Positions 1 through 4,947 of a stretch of DNA of 5,757 nt are shown one piece after another; the first letter of the stretch is position 1, and the number at the start of each line of letters is the position of its first letter. Location of the stretch: NCBI GenBank assembly GCA_029210905.1, contig JARGGF010000355.1, forward strand, positions 1 to 5,757. The letters run 5' to 3'. Origin of the DNA: Bacteroidales bacterium (GTDB lineage Bacteria > Bacteroidota > Bacteroidia > Bacteroidales > NBLH01). A model generated the notes under the pieces. That model did not search any database. It was not told where the DNA came from and saw only the letters and a program-made list of their open reading frames with translations. A program made the translations under genes and the position numbers.

Positions 1-46
1 TATTATCAGGATACACGACTATATTAAACTCTAAAAATAAAATACA

Positions 47-532
47 ATGGATACAAAATTTAAAGAAAGAGTAAATGCTTTTTTAGCTCAAAAAAACATT
101 GCTTTTGCAGGTTATTCAAGCGAGGGAGCAGAAGTAGCCAATCACCTTTACGATAAATTCGAAAAAAATGGTTACAATGTTTACGCGGTGAATTTAAAAG
201 CTGATGAAGTAAAAAATGTTACCTGTTACCCCGATCTAAAATCGATACCAGAAAAAATAGATGCTGTAATGATAAGCACCCCACCAAAAGGGACTCTTGA
301 AGTGGTAAAACAATGTGTGGAATTAGGTATTAAACATGTCTGGATTCATAAATCCATTGGTGAAGGAAGTTACAACAAAGAGGCTGTTCAACTTGCCGAA
401 AATAACGACATTGAGATAATCCCGATGGCCTGTCCAATGATGTTTTTGAAACCAGATGCCTTTCATGCATGTTTTAAGTGGATTTTAAACATCAGGGGCA
501 AATTAAAAATTAAAGAAGAACAAAAAAACTAA
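47..532 (+). CDS. CoA-binding domain protein (CoA_binding_2 / YccU-like)
   Basis: The 161-residue product looks like a stand-alone Rossmann-type CoA-binding domain, the fold of the succinyl-CoA synthetase alpha N-terminus. Its physiological role is unknown. The N-terminal strand and glycine turn are IAFAGYS (18-24). The second strand is YNVYAVN (43-49), followed by the family's CYPDL (60-64), SIP (66-68) and IDAVMISTPP (71-80). Later come LGIKHVWIH (93-101) and a C-terminal CPMMF motif (129-133), where family members usually have a CP near the end. The length is slightly above the usual 120-145 residues because of the tail after 134. The GxSxxPxR signature common in the family is not seen; the loop reads SSEGAEVA, so CoA binding is inferred only from the fold. 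The start follows an A-rich leader without a Shine-Dalgarno match. The protein has no signal peptide and is presumably cytoplasmic. A gap of 75 bases separates it from the next gene, so shared transcription is uncertain. Confidence 0.85.
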   Translation: MDTKFKERVNAFLAQKNIAFAGYSSEGAEVANHLYDKFEKNGYNVYAVNLKADEVKNVTCYPDLKSIPEKIDAVMISTPPKGTLEVVKQCVELGIKHVWIHKSIGEGSYNKEAVQLAENNDIEIIPMACPMMFLKPDAFHACFKWILNIRGKLKIKEEQKN

Positions 533-573
533 TTGTGTAATTTTAATCAACCTGTATTATTTTTTAACGTAAT

Positions 574-588
574 GATTATCAGATAATC
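574..588. promoter_or_regulatory. 15-bp perfect dyad, possible operator
   Basis: GATTATC, one central A, then GATAATC form a perfect 7+7 inverted repeat that ends 19 bases before the hydrolase start. The one-base spacer is too short for a full RNA hairpin, which suggests a DNA-level site for a dimeric regulator. A weak -7-like TATTTTTT lies at 558-565, so the dyad would fall near a possible transcription start. No regulator is identified, and chance is possible in AT-rich DNA. Confidence 0.3.
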
Positions 589-607
589 GGGGTAAGGTAA
601 AATAAAA

Positions 608-1018
608 ATGAAAATATATTTTGCAGGATCCATTTCAGGCGGCAGGGCTGATGTACCACTTTATCATAAGATAATTACGCAATTAAAAATTTACGGCGAA
701 GTGCTGACCGAATTTATTGGAAATGCTGAATTATCAGGGTTGGGTGAGAAAAATTTGAGTGACGAGTTTATCCATGATCGCGACCTCGAATGGCTCCTGA
801 GTTCTGATGTTGTGGTTGCTGAAATTACAACACCAAGTTTAGGGGTAGGTTATGAAATAGGAAGAGCCATTGAAAATGGAAAGAAAATTCTTTGTTTGTA
901 CCGAACTGTGAAAGGAAAAAGAATTTCAGCAATGATCAAAGGAGCGAAAGGTTTAAAGGTAAAGAAATATACTGATTTTGAAGACATTAAATTAATACTT
1001 GAGGATTTTTTTAAATAG
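608..1018 (+). CDS. 2'-deoxynucleoside 5'-phosphate N-hydrolase (DNPH1/Rcl-like)
   Basis: This 136-residue protein is a close relative of mammalian DNPH1 (Rcl), in the nucleoside 2-deoxyribosyltransferase superfamily. The family cleaves the N-glycosidic bond of deoxynucleoside monophosphates, giving free base and deoxyribose 5-phosphate; a role in clearing unwanted dNMPs is inferred here. The sequence runs KIYFAGSISGGR (2-13), LTE (33-35), IHDRDLEWL (55-63), DVVVAE (67-72), TPSLGVGYEIGRA (75-87), ILCLYR (94-99) and ISAMIKGA (106-113), in the same order and spacing as Rcl. By alignment with rat Rcl recalled from memory, the catalytic residues Tyr13, Asp69 and Glu93 correspond to Tyr4, Asp59 and Glu83. 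The phosphate-pocket serines 17, 87 and 117 correspond to Ser8, Ser77 and Ser107. Rcl Arg19 is replaced by Ser10. Length and start fit the family, since Tyr4 must lie close to the N-terminus. It is cytoplasmic, with the ywbE-like gene 44 bases downstream. Confidence 0.9.
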   Translation: MKIYFAGSISGGRADVPLYHKIITQLKIYGEVLTEFIGNAELSGLGEKNLSDEFIHDRDLEWLLSSDVVVAEITTPSLGVGYEIGRAIENGKKILCLYRTVKGKRISAMIKGAKGLKVKKYTDFEDIKLILEDFFK

Positions 1019-1062
1019 TTGCTAAGTAATTTCATAATTGCAGGAGCACAAAATTGATACTT

Positions 1063-1257
1063 ATGGAAGGAACAGTAAGAAAAGATATTAAAGCTGGAAT
1101 AGAAGTGGCTATTGTGCTAAAAGAAGACCAAAGATCAGGAAAATTAACAGAAGGCATTGTAGAAAAAATTTTAACAAACAGCCCTAATCATCCTCATGGA
1201 ATAAAGGTAAGGTTAACAAGTGGAGAAGTTGGCAGGGTGAAAAAAATATTGTCTTGA
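1063..1257 (+). CDS. ywbE: YwbE family small protein (DUF2196)
   Basis: The 64-residue protein has the full signature of the YwbE family. It begins MEGTVRKDIKAGIEV (1-15), continues with IVLKEDQRSGKLTEGIV (17-33), and ends with LTNSPNHPHGIKVRL (37-51) followed by GEVGRV. The family is short, soluble, beta-rich and widely conserved, with no established function that I know of. I chose the ATG at 1063 because family members typically begin M-x-G just before this region. A TTG three codons upstream (1054) is also in frame and lies 7 bases after a CAGGAG, so a 67-residue form is possible. The gene ends in tandem in-frame stops, TGA then TAA. It sits 44 bases after the DNPH1-like gene and 22 bases before the YrdB-type gene, consistent with a shared transcript. 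Confidence 0.88.
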   Translation: MEGTVRKDIKAGIEVAIVLKEDQRSGKLTEGIVEKILTNSPNHPHGIKVRLTSGEVGRVKKILS

Positions 1258-1279
1258 TAATTCTACTATTTTAATTCAA

Positions 1280-1648
1280 ATGGCAAATCATCCTGTCAAT
1301 TTGGCTGTAAGATTTATTCTTGAACTCGTGGCGCTATTTGCTGCTGCCTATTGGGCCTACAATTTAGCAAATTCAACTTATTCAATTATTTTTAGTATAC
1401 TGCTACCGTTAATGCTTGCAACAATTTGGGGTGTATTTAATGTTAAAAATGATCCCAGTAGATCAGGAAAGGCTGTTATAACAATTCCAGGTGTAGTACG
1501 CTTACTAATTGAATTACTGATATTTGGACTGGCCACGTGGTTTTTAAATAATAGCGGGCTTAAGTTATTTTCATGGATATTTTTGTCGATAATTACTATT
1601 CATTACCTTATTTCTTTTGAAAGGATAAAATGGTTGCTGAGAAAATGA
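1280..1648 (+). CDS. YrdB family integral membrane protein (DUF2568)
   Basis: This 122-residue protein has about four membrane segments: roughly residues 8-29, 34-55, 69-90 and 95-113. The order of features fits the YrdB/DUF2568 family. The N-terminal NLAVRFILEL (7-16) leads into helix 1, IWGVFNV (49-55) closes helix 2, a polar loop carries NDPSRSGKA (57-65), and VVRLLIEL (72-79) opens helix 3. The family has no assigned biochemical function. The protein is basic at both ends (Arg/Lys at 115-122) and has no cleavable signal. The ATG follows an A/T-rich leader 22 bases after the preceding small gene. An apparent intrinsic terminator begins 8 bases after the stop, marking this as the last gene of the left block. 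Confidence 0.82.
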   Translation: MANHPVNLAVRFILELVALFAAAYWAYNLANSTYSIIFSILLPLMLATIWGVFNVKNDPSRSGKAVITIPGVVRLLIELLIFGLATWFLNNSGLKLFSWIFLSIITIHYLISFERIKWLLRK

Positions 1649-1655
1649 TCCTATC

Positions 1656-1682
1656 AAGAATGACCAACATTCATTCTTTTTT
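1656..1682 (+). terminator. Rho-independent terminator after the YrdB-type gene
   Basis: AAGAATGA (1656-1663) pairs perfectly with TCATTCTT (1671-1678) across a 7-base loop. The descending arm runs into a T tract covering 1677-1682. It begins 8 bases after the stop codon, the usual position for an intrinsic terminator. The stem is AU-rich but complete. Confidence 0.7.
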
Positions 1683-1684
1683 CC

Positions 1685-1692
1685 TATATTTG
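1685..1692 (+). promoter_or_regulatory. Probable Bacteroidota -7 element for the methyltransferase gene
   Basis: TATATTTG matches the TAnnTTTG -7 consensus of Bacteroidota housekeeping promoters exactly. It begins 2 bases after the upstream T tract and 20 bases before the ATG at 1712, which would give a leader of about 12-15 bases. No TTG is found at the expected distance upstream, where the region is occupied by the terminator hairpin. The promoter is therefore supported by the -7 element and position only. Confidence 0.45.
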
Positions 1693-1711
1693 ATCAGCAA
1701 ACATTAAGACC

Positions 1712-2287
1712 ATGACAACAAGGAAAAACTATTACGAATTGAAGAAGAATGTCATGCAATACATAAGCATGGCAAAGGGATTTGATGGCAAGCAGCTGAT
1801 TGAAATTTTAAAAAAGCATTTAAATAAAGGTTCCTCAGTTTTGGAACTTGGAATGGGTCCCGGCAAGGATCTTGACATGTTAAAAAAAGATTTTAGAGTA
1901 ACTGGTTCGGATATTTCAGCAATTTTTCTGGAAAGATATATTAAAAAAAATCCTGACGCAGATCTTATCTATCTTGATGCTGTTACCTTAAACACAAAAA
2001 GAAAATTTGATTGCTTATATTCTAACAAAGTATTGCATCATTTGTCAACAAAAGAATTAAAAGCATCGATAAAAAGACAAAAAAAACTCTTAAACCCAAA
2101 TGGAATACTATTCCACAGTTTCTGGAGAGGCGATAACGAGGAGGATTACAAAGGATTACATTTTGTTTATTACACCAAAGATGAACTTATTAATTATTTT
2201 GGAAAAGATTATGAAATAATTGATGTACAATTATATAAAGAAATGGAGCCAGATGACTCTATCTACATTATTTTAAAAAACTCTTAA
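1712..2287 (+). CDS. Class I SAM-dependent methyltransferase
   Basis: This 191-residue protein is a soluble Rossmann-fold methyltransferase. The SAM-binding motif I is VLELGMGPGKD (43-53), of the ExGxGxG type. The acidic residue after strand 2 is Asp67 in VTGSDIS (63-69). A likely motif III is IYLDAVTL (86-93). Motif IV-like FDCLYSNKVLHHLS (99-112) resembles the V-L-H-H-L run of small-molecule methyltransferases such as the UbiE/Methyltransf_11/25 groups. LLNPNGILFHSFW (126-138) is the usual post-motif strand, and HFVYYTKDEL (150-159) matches the segment after it. The substrate cannot be told from sequence. The length is typical of a catalytic domain with a short N-terminal helical cap. Its own -7 element lies just upstream, and two unrecognised genes follow at 19 and then 36 bases. 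A link between their functions is only suggested by this spacing. Confidence 0.88.
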   Translation: MTTRKNYYELKKNVMQYISMAKGFDGKQLIEILKKHLNKGSSVLELGMGPGKDLDMLKKDFRVTGSDISAIFLERYIKKNPDADLIYLDAVTLNTKRKFDCLYSNKVLHHLSTKELKASIKRQKKLLNPNGILFHSFWRGDNEEDYKGLHFVYYTKDELINYFGKDYEIIDVQLYKEMEPDDSIYIILKNS

Positions 2288-2306
2288 TTTATTAAAACCG
2301 ATTGTC

Positions 2307-2732
2307 ATGAACATGAAATTATGGATCATCATTGCCCTTTCTACACTATTACTTGAAAATAAAACTGATAAATTTACCATCACATTTAAATCTGATAATG
2401 AAGAATTTAAACTTGATGTAAGTGCCATTAAATCAACTTATTGGAACATTTACATTCCTGATGAAGCTGATAAAAATAAATTGATCCCTCTCAATTACAT
2501 GATGAGCAAGGAAGGCGTTTTTCGTACGATTTTAATGGGCGAATTAAAAATGAATGAATTTATCAATTTCAATGGTGTTGACTGGGATAAAACCAATAAA
2601 GTTGGCATGTTACAAGAGGGAGCAAAAGATATTAATATTGAGCGGCTTGATGATAAAAAAATGATACGTTTCAGCCAGAAAAACGGAAAATTAATAGGCG
2701 ACAAGGAAGAAATAACGGTAACATGGGAATAA
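2307..2732 (+). CDS. Hypothetical protein with hydrophobic N-terminus
   Basis: I do not recognise this 141-residue protein. Residues 5-16 (LWIIIALSTLLL) form a short hydrophobic run after Met-Lys. It could be a signal sequence or membrane anchor, but there is no A-x-A cleavage site or lipobox cysteine after it, and the protein has no cysteine at all. The rest is soluble-looking and charged, with a beta-rich start (FTITFKSDNEEFKLDV, 23-38). A possible conserved core covers YWNIYIPDE (45-53) and SKEGVFRTILMGELKMNEF (67-85). The C-terminus is short alternating strands ending EITVTWE. A second in-frame ATG occurs two codons later and would leave a similar N-terminus. It follows the methyltransferase gene by 19 bases, so the two are probably co-transcribed. 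Base composition matches its neighbours. That it is a real gene is inferred from tight spacing and coherent composition. Confidence 0.65.
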   Translation: MNMKLWIIIALSTLLLENKTDKFTITFKSDNEEFKLDVSAIKSTYWNIYIPDEADKNKLIPLNYMMSKEGVFRTILMGELKMNEFINFNGVDWDKTNKVGMLQEGAKDINIERLDDKKMIRFSQKNGKLIGDKEEITVTWE

Positions 2733-2733
2733 C

Positions 2734-2755
2734 GCAATTAATGAATTGCCTTATT
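2734..2755 (+). terminator. Weak hairpin between the two hypothetical genes
   Basis: GCAATT (2734-2739) pairs with AATTGC (2744-2749) across an AATG loop, starting one base after the stop at 2732. It is followed by CTTATTATTTG, which is T-rich but interrupted. It may act as a weak or partial terminator, or stabilise the upstream mRNA. The next start is only 19 bases after the hairpin, so read-through is likely. Confidence 0.3.
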
Positions 2756-2768
2756 ATTTGCTAATTGG

Positions 2769-3380
2769 ATGATAAAAGTTAATTTATTTAGCCTCTTTTT
2801 TGCCTTATTCGTAAATACTTTGTTTGCGCAGGACGATGTAATTTCTGCCATTAGGCAGGAATATAATGACTACAGCAAATTAATTGAGAATTCAAAAGAG
2901 GAAGGACTTGATTTTTTTCCGCCAGGTTTTGAAATAAACACAGTTCAAAACAGGCCTGCACTTGGGCCTGTTGCTATTAAAATTACCTACTACTACACCG
3001 AAATTGGCGACGAAGAAGAACCTGATTGGTATAAAAATCAAGCAGTTATCCGCAAAGTAATCTATATAGAGAGCATGCCCTCTTACAAGGACTATCGGGA
3101 GTTTTTCTACAATGAATCAGGACAGATTCTCTTTTATTATTCAAAGCTGACAGGATATTCGTGTGGAGAAAAACGATTGTATTTTAGTAACGGTAAATTA
3201 ATAAAAATAAAATTCAACCCACTTGAAGGTGCGGATTGTATTGGAGATGAAAAATTTCCTGATTTTACAAGGCTTACAGGCAAACTAACGAAAGACGATC
3301 TGGACTGGGAAAAATGGGTGCTCGACAAAGCTAAAATCCATGTAAAAGCCATAGAAAGCCTGTATAAAGGAACTCAGTAG
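2769..3380 (+). CDS. Secreted hypothetical protein
   Basis: The 203-residue product begins with a clear signal peptide: Lys3, a hydrophobic core at about 5-18, and likely cleavage LFA|QDD after residue 20. Gln at +1 is frequent in Bacteroidota exported proteins. I do not recognise the mature domain. It has an N-terminal charged helical stretch (23-47), a proline-rich turn (PPGF, 51-54), and a beta-rich middle. That middle includes KITYYYTEIG (71-80), IRKVIYIES (94-102), YREFFYNESGQILFYYSK (109-126) and KRLYFSNGKLIKIKF (135-149). The YNESGQI and FSNGKLIKI units look like two strand-turn-strand repeats. Cys132 and Cys157 could form a disulfide after export. The C-terminal third is helical and basic. 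It is probably periplasmic, since there is no lipobox or membrane segment after the signal. It lies 36 bases after the preceding gene. Confidence 0.75.
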   Translation: MIKVNLFSLFFALFVNTLFAQDDVISAIRQEYNDYSKLIENSKEEGLDFFPPGFEINTVQNRPALGPVAIKITYYYTEIGDEEEPDWYKNQAVIRKVIYIESMPSYKDYREFFYNESGQILFYYSKLTGYSCGEKRLYFSNGKLIKIKFNPLEGADCIGDEKFPDFTRLTGKLTKDDLDWEKWVLDKAKIHVKAIESLYKGTQ

Positions 3381-3620
3381 TTCCTGTATTAGAAAAAGAC
3401 TCATTCAACAATTAAGGTCATACCTTCTAAAATAAAAAGTCCAAATTACTTTAAGAGTTAAGCTAAATCTCATTATTTCGAAGTATTAACAAGTTTTCCA
3501 AAAACAAAAAGAAAAGCCTGGTGGCTTTCTGTAAAAGTTACCTGTTCTTATATTGCAAAATGTATTTCAACCTCAATTTTATTAAATTGCACCTTTTTGA
3601 ATTTATAAAGAAAGAAAAAA
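3381..3620. other. 240-base intergenic region with one hairpin
   Basis: No coding frame or RNA gene is recognisable. The one clear structure is AAAGCC (3513-3518) pairing with GGCTTT (3523-3528) around a TGGT loop. On the + strand no T tract follows. On the - strand the hairpin is followed by a T-rich run (complement of 3500-3512). It could insulate + strand genes from antisense transcription, or terminate weakly. The lactonase promoter must lie in or before this region, but no exact TAnnTTTG is present; TATATTG at 3549-3555 is the nearest match. The last 15 bases before the next ATG are almost all A and G. Confidence 0.45.
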
Positions 3621-4739
3621 ATGAAACAACTTATCGTAATAGCATTTCTTATTTTGATAATAGGATGCAAAATGAAAAATAATAAGGAAGAACAGGAAAA
3701 TAACGCATACTCCTTTTATCTTGGCACCTATACCGATGCAGAAAGCAAAGGGATTTATAAGTACTTTCTGCATACAAACGGAACTTTGCAAAAAGGAGGA
3801 CTGGCGGCAAAATCTGAGAATCCTTCCTTTCTGGCCTATAGTGATGATAAAAAATATTTACTGGCGGTGAATGAAATTAATAACGAAGAAAATGTTGGTA
3901 CCATTGAGTCATTTTTAACAGGCAAGGACAGTCTTTCATTTATATCGCGCAGTCAGACAGGGGGCGCCCATCCTTGCTTTATTTGCATAAATAAAAGCGG
4001 ATATATACTTACTGCCAATTATACAGGTGGAAATGTTGGATTACTTCAGATAAATTTAAACGGTGTACTAAGCAACTTGCTTGATTTACAACAACATAAT
4101 GGAAGCGGTACTACTGAGCGACAAAAGGGGCCACATGCACATTATGCTTGTTTTGAACCCGGGAGCAATAGGGTAGTATCCTTAGATTTAGGTACCAATG
4201 AGCTTTGGTTTTCGGTGCTGGACACCACGGTGAATAAACTTGTTCCATCTGCTCCTTACAAACTAGCTATGAAAGAAGGTGCCGGCCCAAGGCATTTGGC
4301 GTTTCATCCAAATGGGAAATGGCTTTATGTACTAAATGAGCTAAACAGCACTATTTCAATAGTTCAGAAAAATGAGGCAAATGAATTCGAAATTACTACT
4401 TCAGTTTCTACGCTTCCAAATGGATTTACCGGGCCCAATACAGGAGCAGAAATTATAATCTCATCGGATGGGCACTTCTTGTATGCTTCGAACCGCGGAC
4501 ATAATTCAATAGCAATTTTTGGAATAAATAAAAATGATGGAACGCTTGTTTTAGTCGAACACGAACCAACTCACGGAGACAGTCCACGAAATTTTGCACT
4601 CACACCAGATGAAAAATTCCTGCTGGTAGCCAATCAGAAATCGAATAATATTGTATCGTTTACACGTGATGTAACAAATGGGATGTTAAAATTCGCAGAT
4701 AAAATAGAGGCCCCTAGTCCGGTTTGTATTTTGTTTTAG
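3621..4739 (+). CDS. Lactonase family protein, 7-bladed propeller, predicted lipoprotein
   Basis: This 372-residue protein belongs to the 6-phosphogluconolactonase (YbhE/Pgl-type, PF10282) lactonase family. Characterised members hydrolyse 6-phosphogluconolactone; others act on different lactones or are unassigned. Family landmarks are YLGTYT (33-38), NPSFLA (67-72), GGAHPCF (114-120), TANYTGGNV (131-139) and KGPHAHYACF (169-178). These are followed by GAGPRHLAFHPNGKWLYVLNE (220-240), SSDGHFLYASNRGHNSIAIF (281-300), GDSPRNFALTPDEKFLLVAN (319-338) and a terminal PSPVCILF. Together they represent the blades of a complete propeller of normal length. The N-terminus MKQLIVIAFLILIIGC fits a lipoprotein signal with Cys16 as the acylated residue, though the following KMKNN lacks the acidic residues of the Bacteroidota surface-export signal close to the cysteine. 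A periplasmic site is inferred, making a role in the cytosolic pentose phosphate pathway unlikely. It appears monocistronic. Confidence 0.9.
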   Translation: MKQLIVIAFLILIIGCKMKNNKEEQENNAYSFYLGTYTDAESKGIYKYFLHTNGTLQKGGLAAKSENPSFLAYSDDKKYLLAVNEINNEENVGTIESFLTGKDSLSFISRSQTGGAHPCFICINKSGYILTANYTGGNVGLLQINLNGVLSNLLDLQQHNGSGTTERQKGPHAHYACFEPGSNRVVSLDLGTNELWFSVLDTTVNKLVPSAPYKLAMKEGAGPRHLAFHPNGKWLYVLNELNSTISIVQKNEANEFEITTSVSTLPNGFTGPNTGAEIIISSDGHFLYASNRGHNSIAIFGINKNDGTLVLVEHEPTHGDSPRNFALTPDEKFLLVANQKSNNIVSFTRDVTNGMLKFADKIEAPSPVCILF

Positions 4740-4783
4740 CGGAAATTATTGCAAATATTTGTCAGCCTCCAAACAATTTTACC

Positions 4784-4805
4784 AACTTATATTCTAATAT
4801 AGGTT
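4784..4805 (+). terminator. AU-rich hairpin after the lactonase gene
   Basis: AACTTATATT (4784-4793) pairs with AATATAGGTT (4796-4805), giving ten pairs including one G-U wobble; the innermost pairs would open to form a loop. It starts 45 bases after the stop. The following bases, AGTCTTGATTTT, are only moderately T-rich. It is a plausible weak terminator or 3' stabilising structure. Confidence 0.35.
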
Positions 4806-4894
4806 AGTCTTGATTTTAAATCATTTACACCAAAAAAAATATTGAATTATTTACACTTCCCAATCAAAATAACCGATATTTATATAACCAGCTA

Positions 4895-4924
4895 TTGCAG
4901 GATAATATTGAATGATTATTTTTG
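4895..4924 (+). promoter_or_regulatory. Bacteroidota-type promoter of the beta-barrel gene
   Basis: TTG at 4895-4897 and TATTTTTG at 4917-4924 are separated by exactly 19 bases. This matches the TTG-N19-TAnnTTTG promoter recognised by the Bacteroidota primary sigma factor. Transcription would start near 4930, leaving a short A-rich leader (AACAAAAAATAAAAATT) before the ATG at 4948. This is the best promoter in the window and implies independent transcription of the gene. Confidence 0.75.
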
Positions 4925-4947
4925 CGCCTTAACAAAAAATAAAAATT

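Noticed and set aside
1..46. Possible C-terminal end of an upstream gene
   Set aside because: All three + frames reach a stop early (25-27, 32-34, and one inside the first gene), but the few residues give no way to choose a real gene end.
533..565. Promoter with TTG at 533-535 and TATTTTTT at 558-565
   Set aside because: The spacing is 22 bases and the last -7 base is T rather than G, so it is too weak to list as a separate feature.
850..1035. Minus-strand open frame of 61 codons over the hydrolase gene
   Set aside because: It lies antisense to a well-supported gene and has a low-complexity Ser/Phe-rich translation typical of shadow frames.
2495..2737. Minus-strand open frame of 80 codons
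   Set aside because: It is antisense to the 2307-2732 gene, rich in Ser and Ile, with no family likeness. The + strand frame has better spacing to its neighbours.
3137..3352. Minus-strand open frame of 71 codons
   Set aside because: It is a shadow of the secreted protein gene, which has a clear signal peptide and coherent sequence.
3603..3791. Minus-strand open frame covering the lactonase start
   Set aside because: It overlaps the lipoprotein signal region of a firmly identified gene. The Phe/Ile-rich translation is the complement of A-rich sequence.
4762..4769. TCAGCCTC repeated at 5744-5751
   Set aside because: An eight-base match without flanking similarity or pairing partner at the first site is expected by chance.
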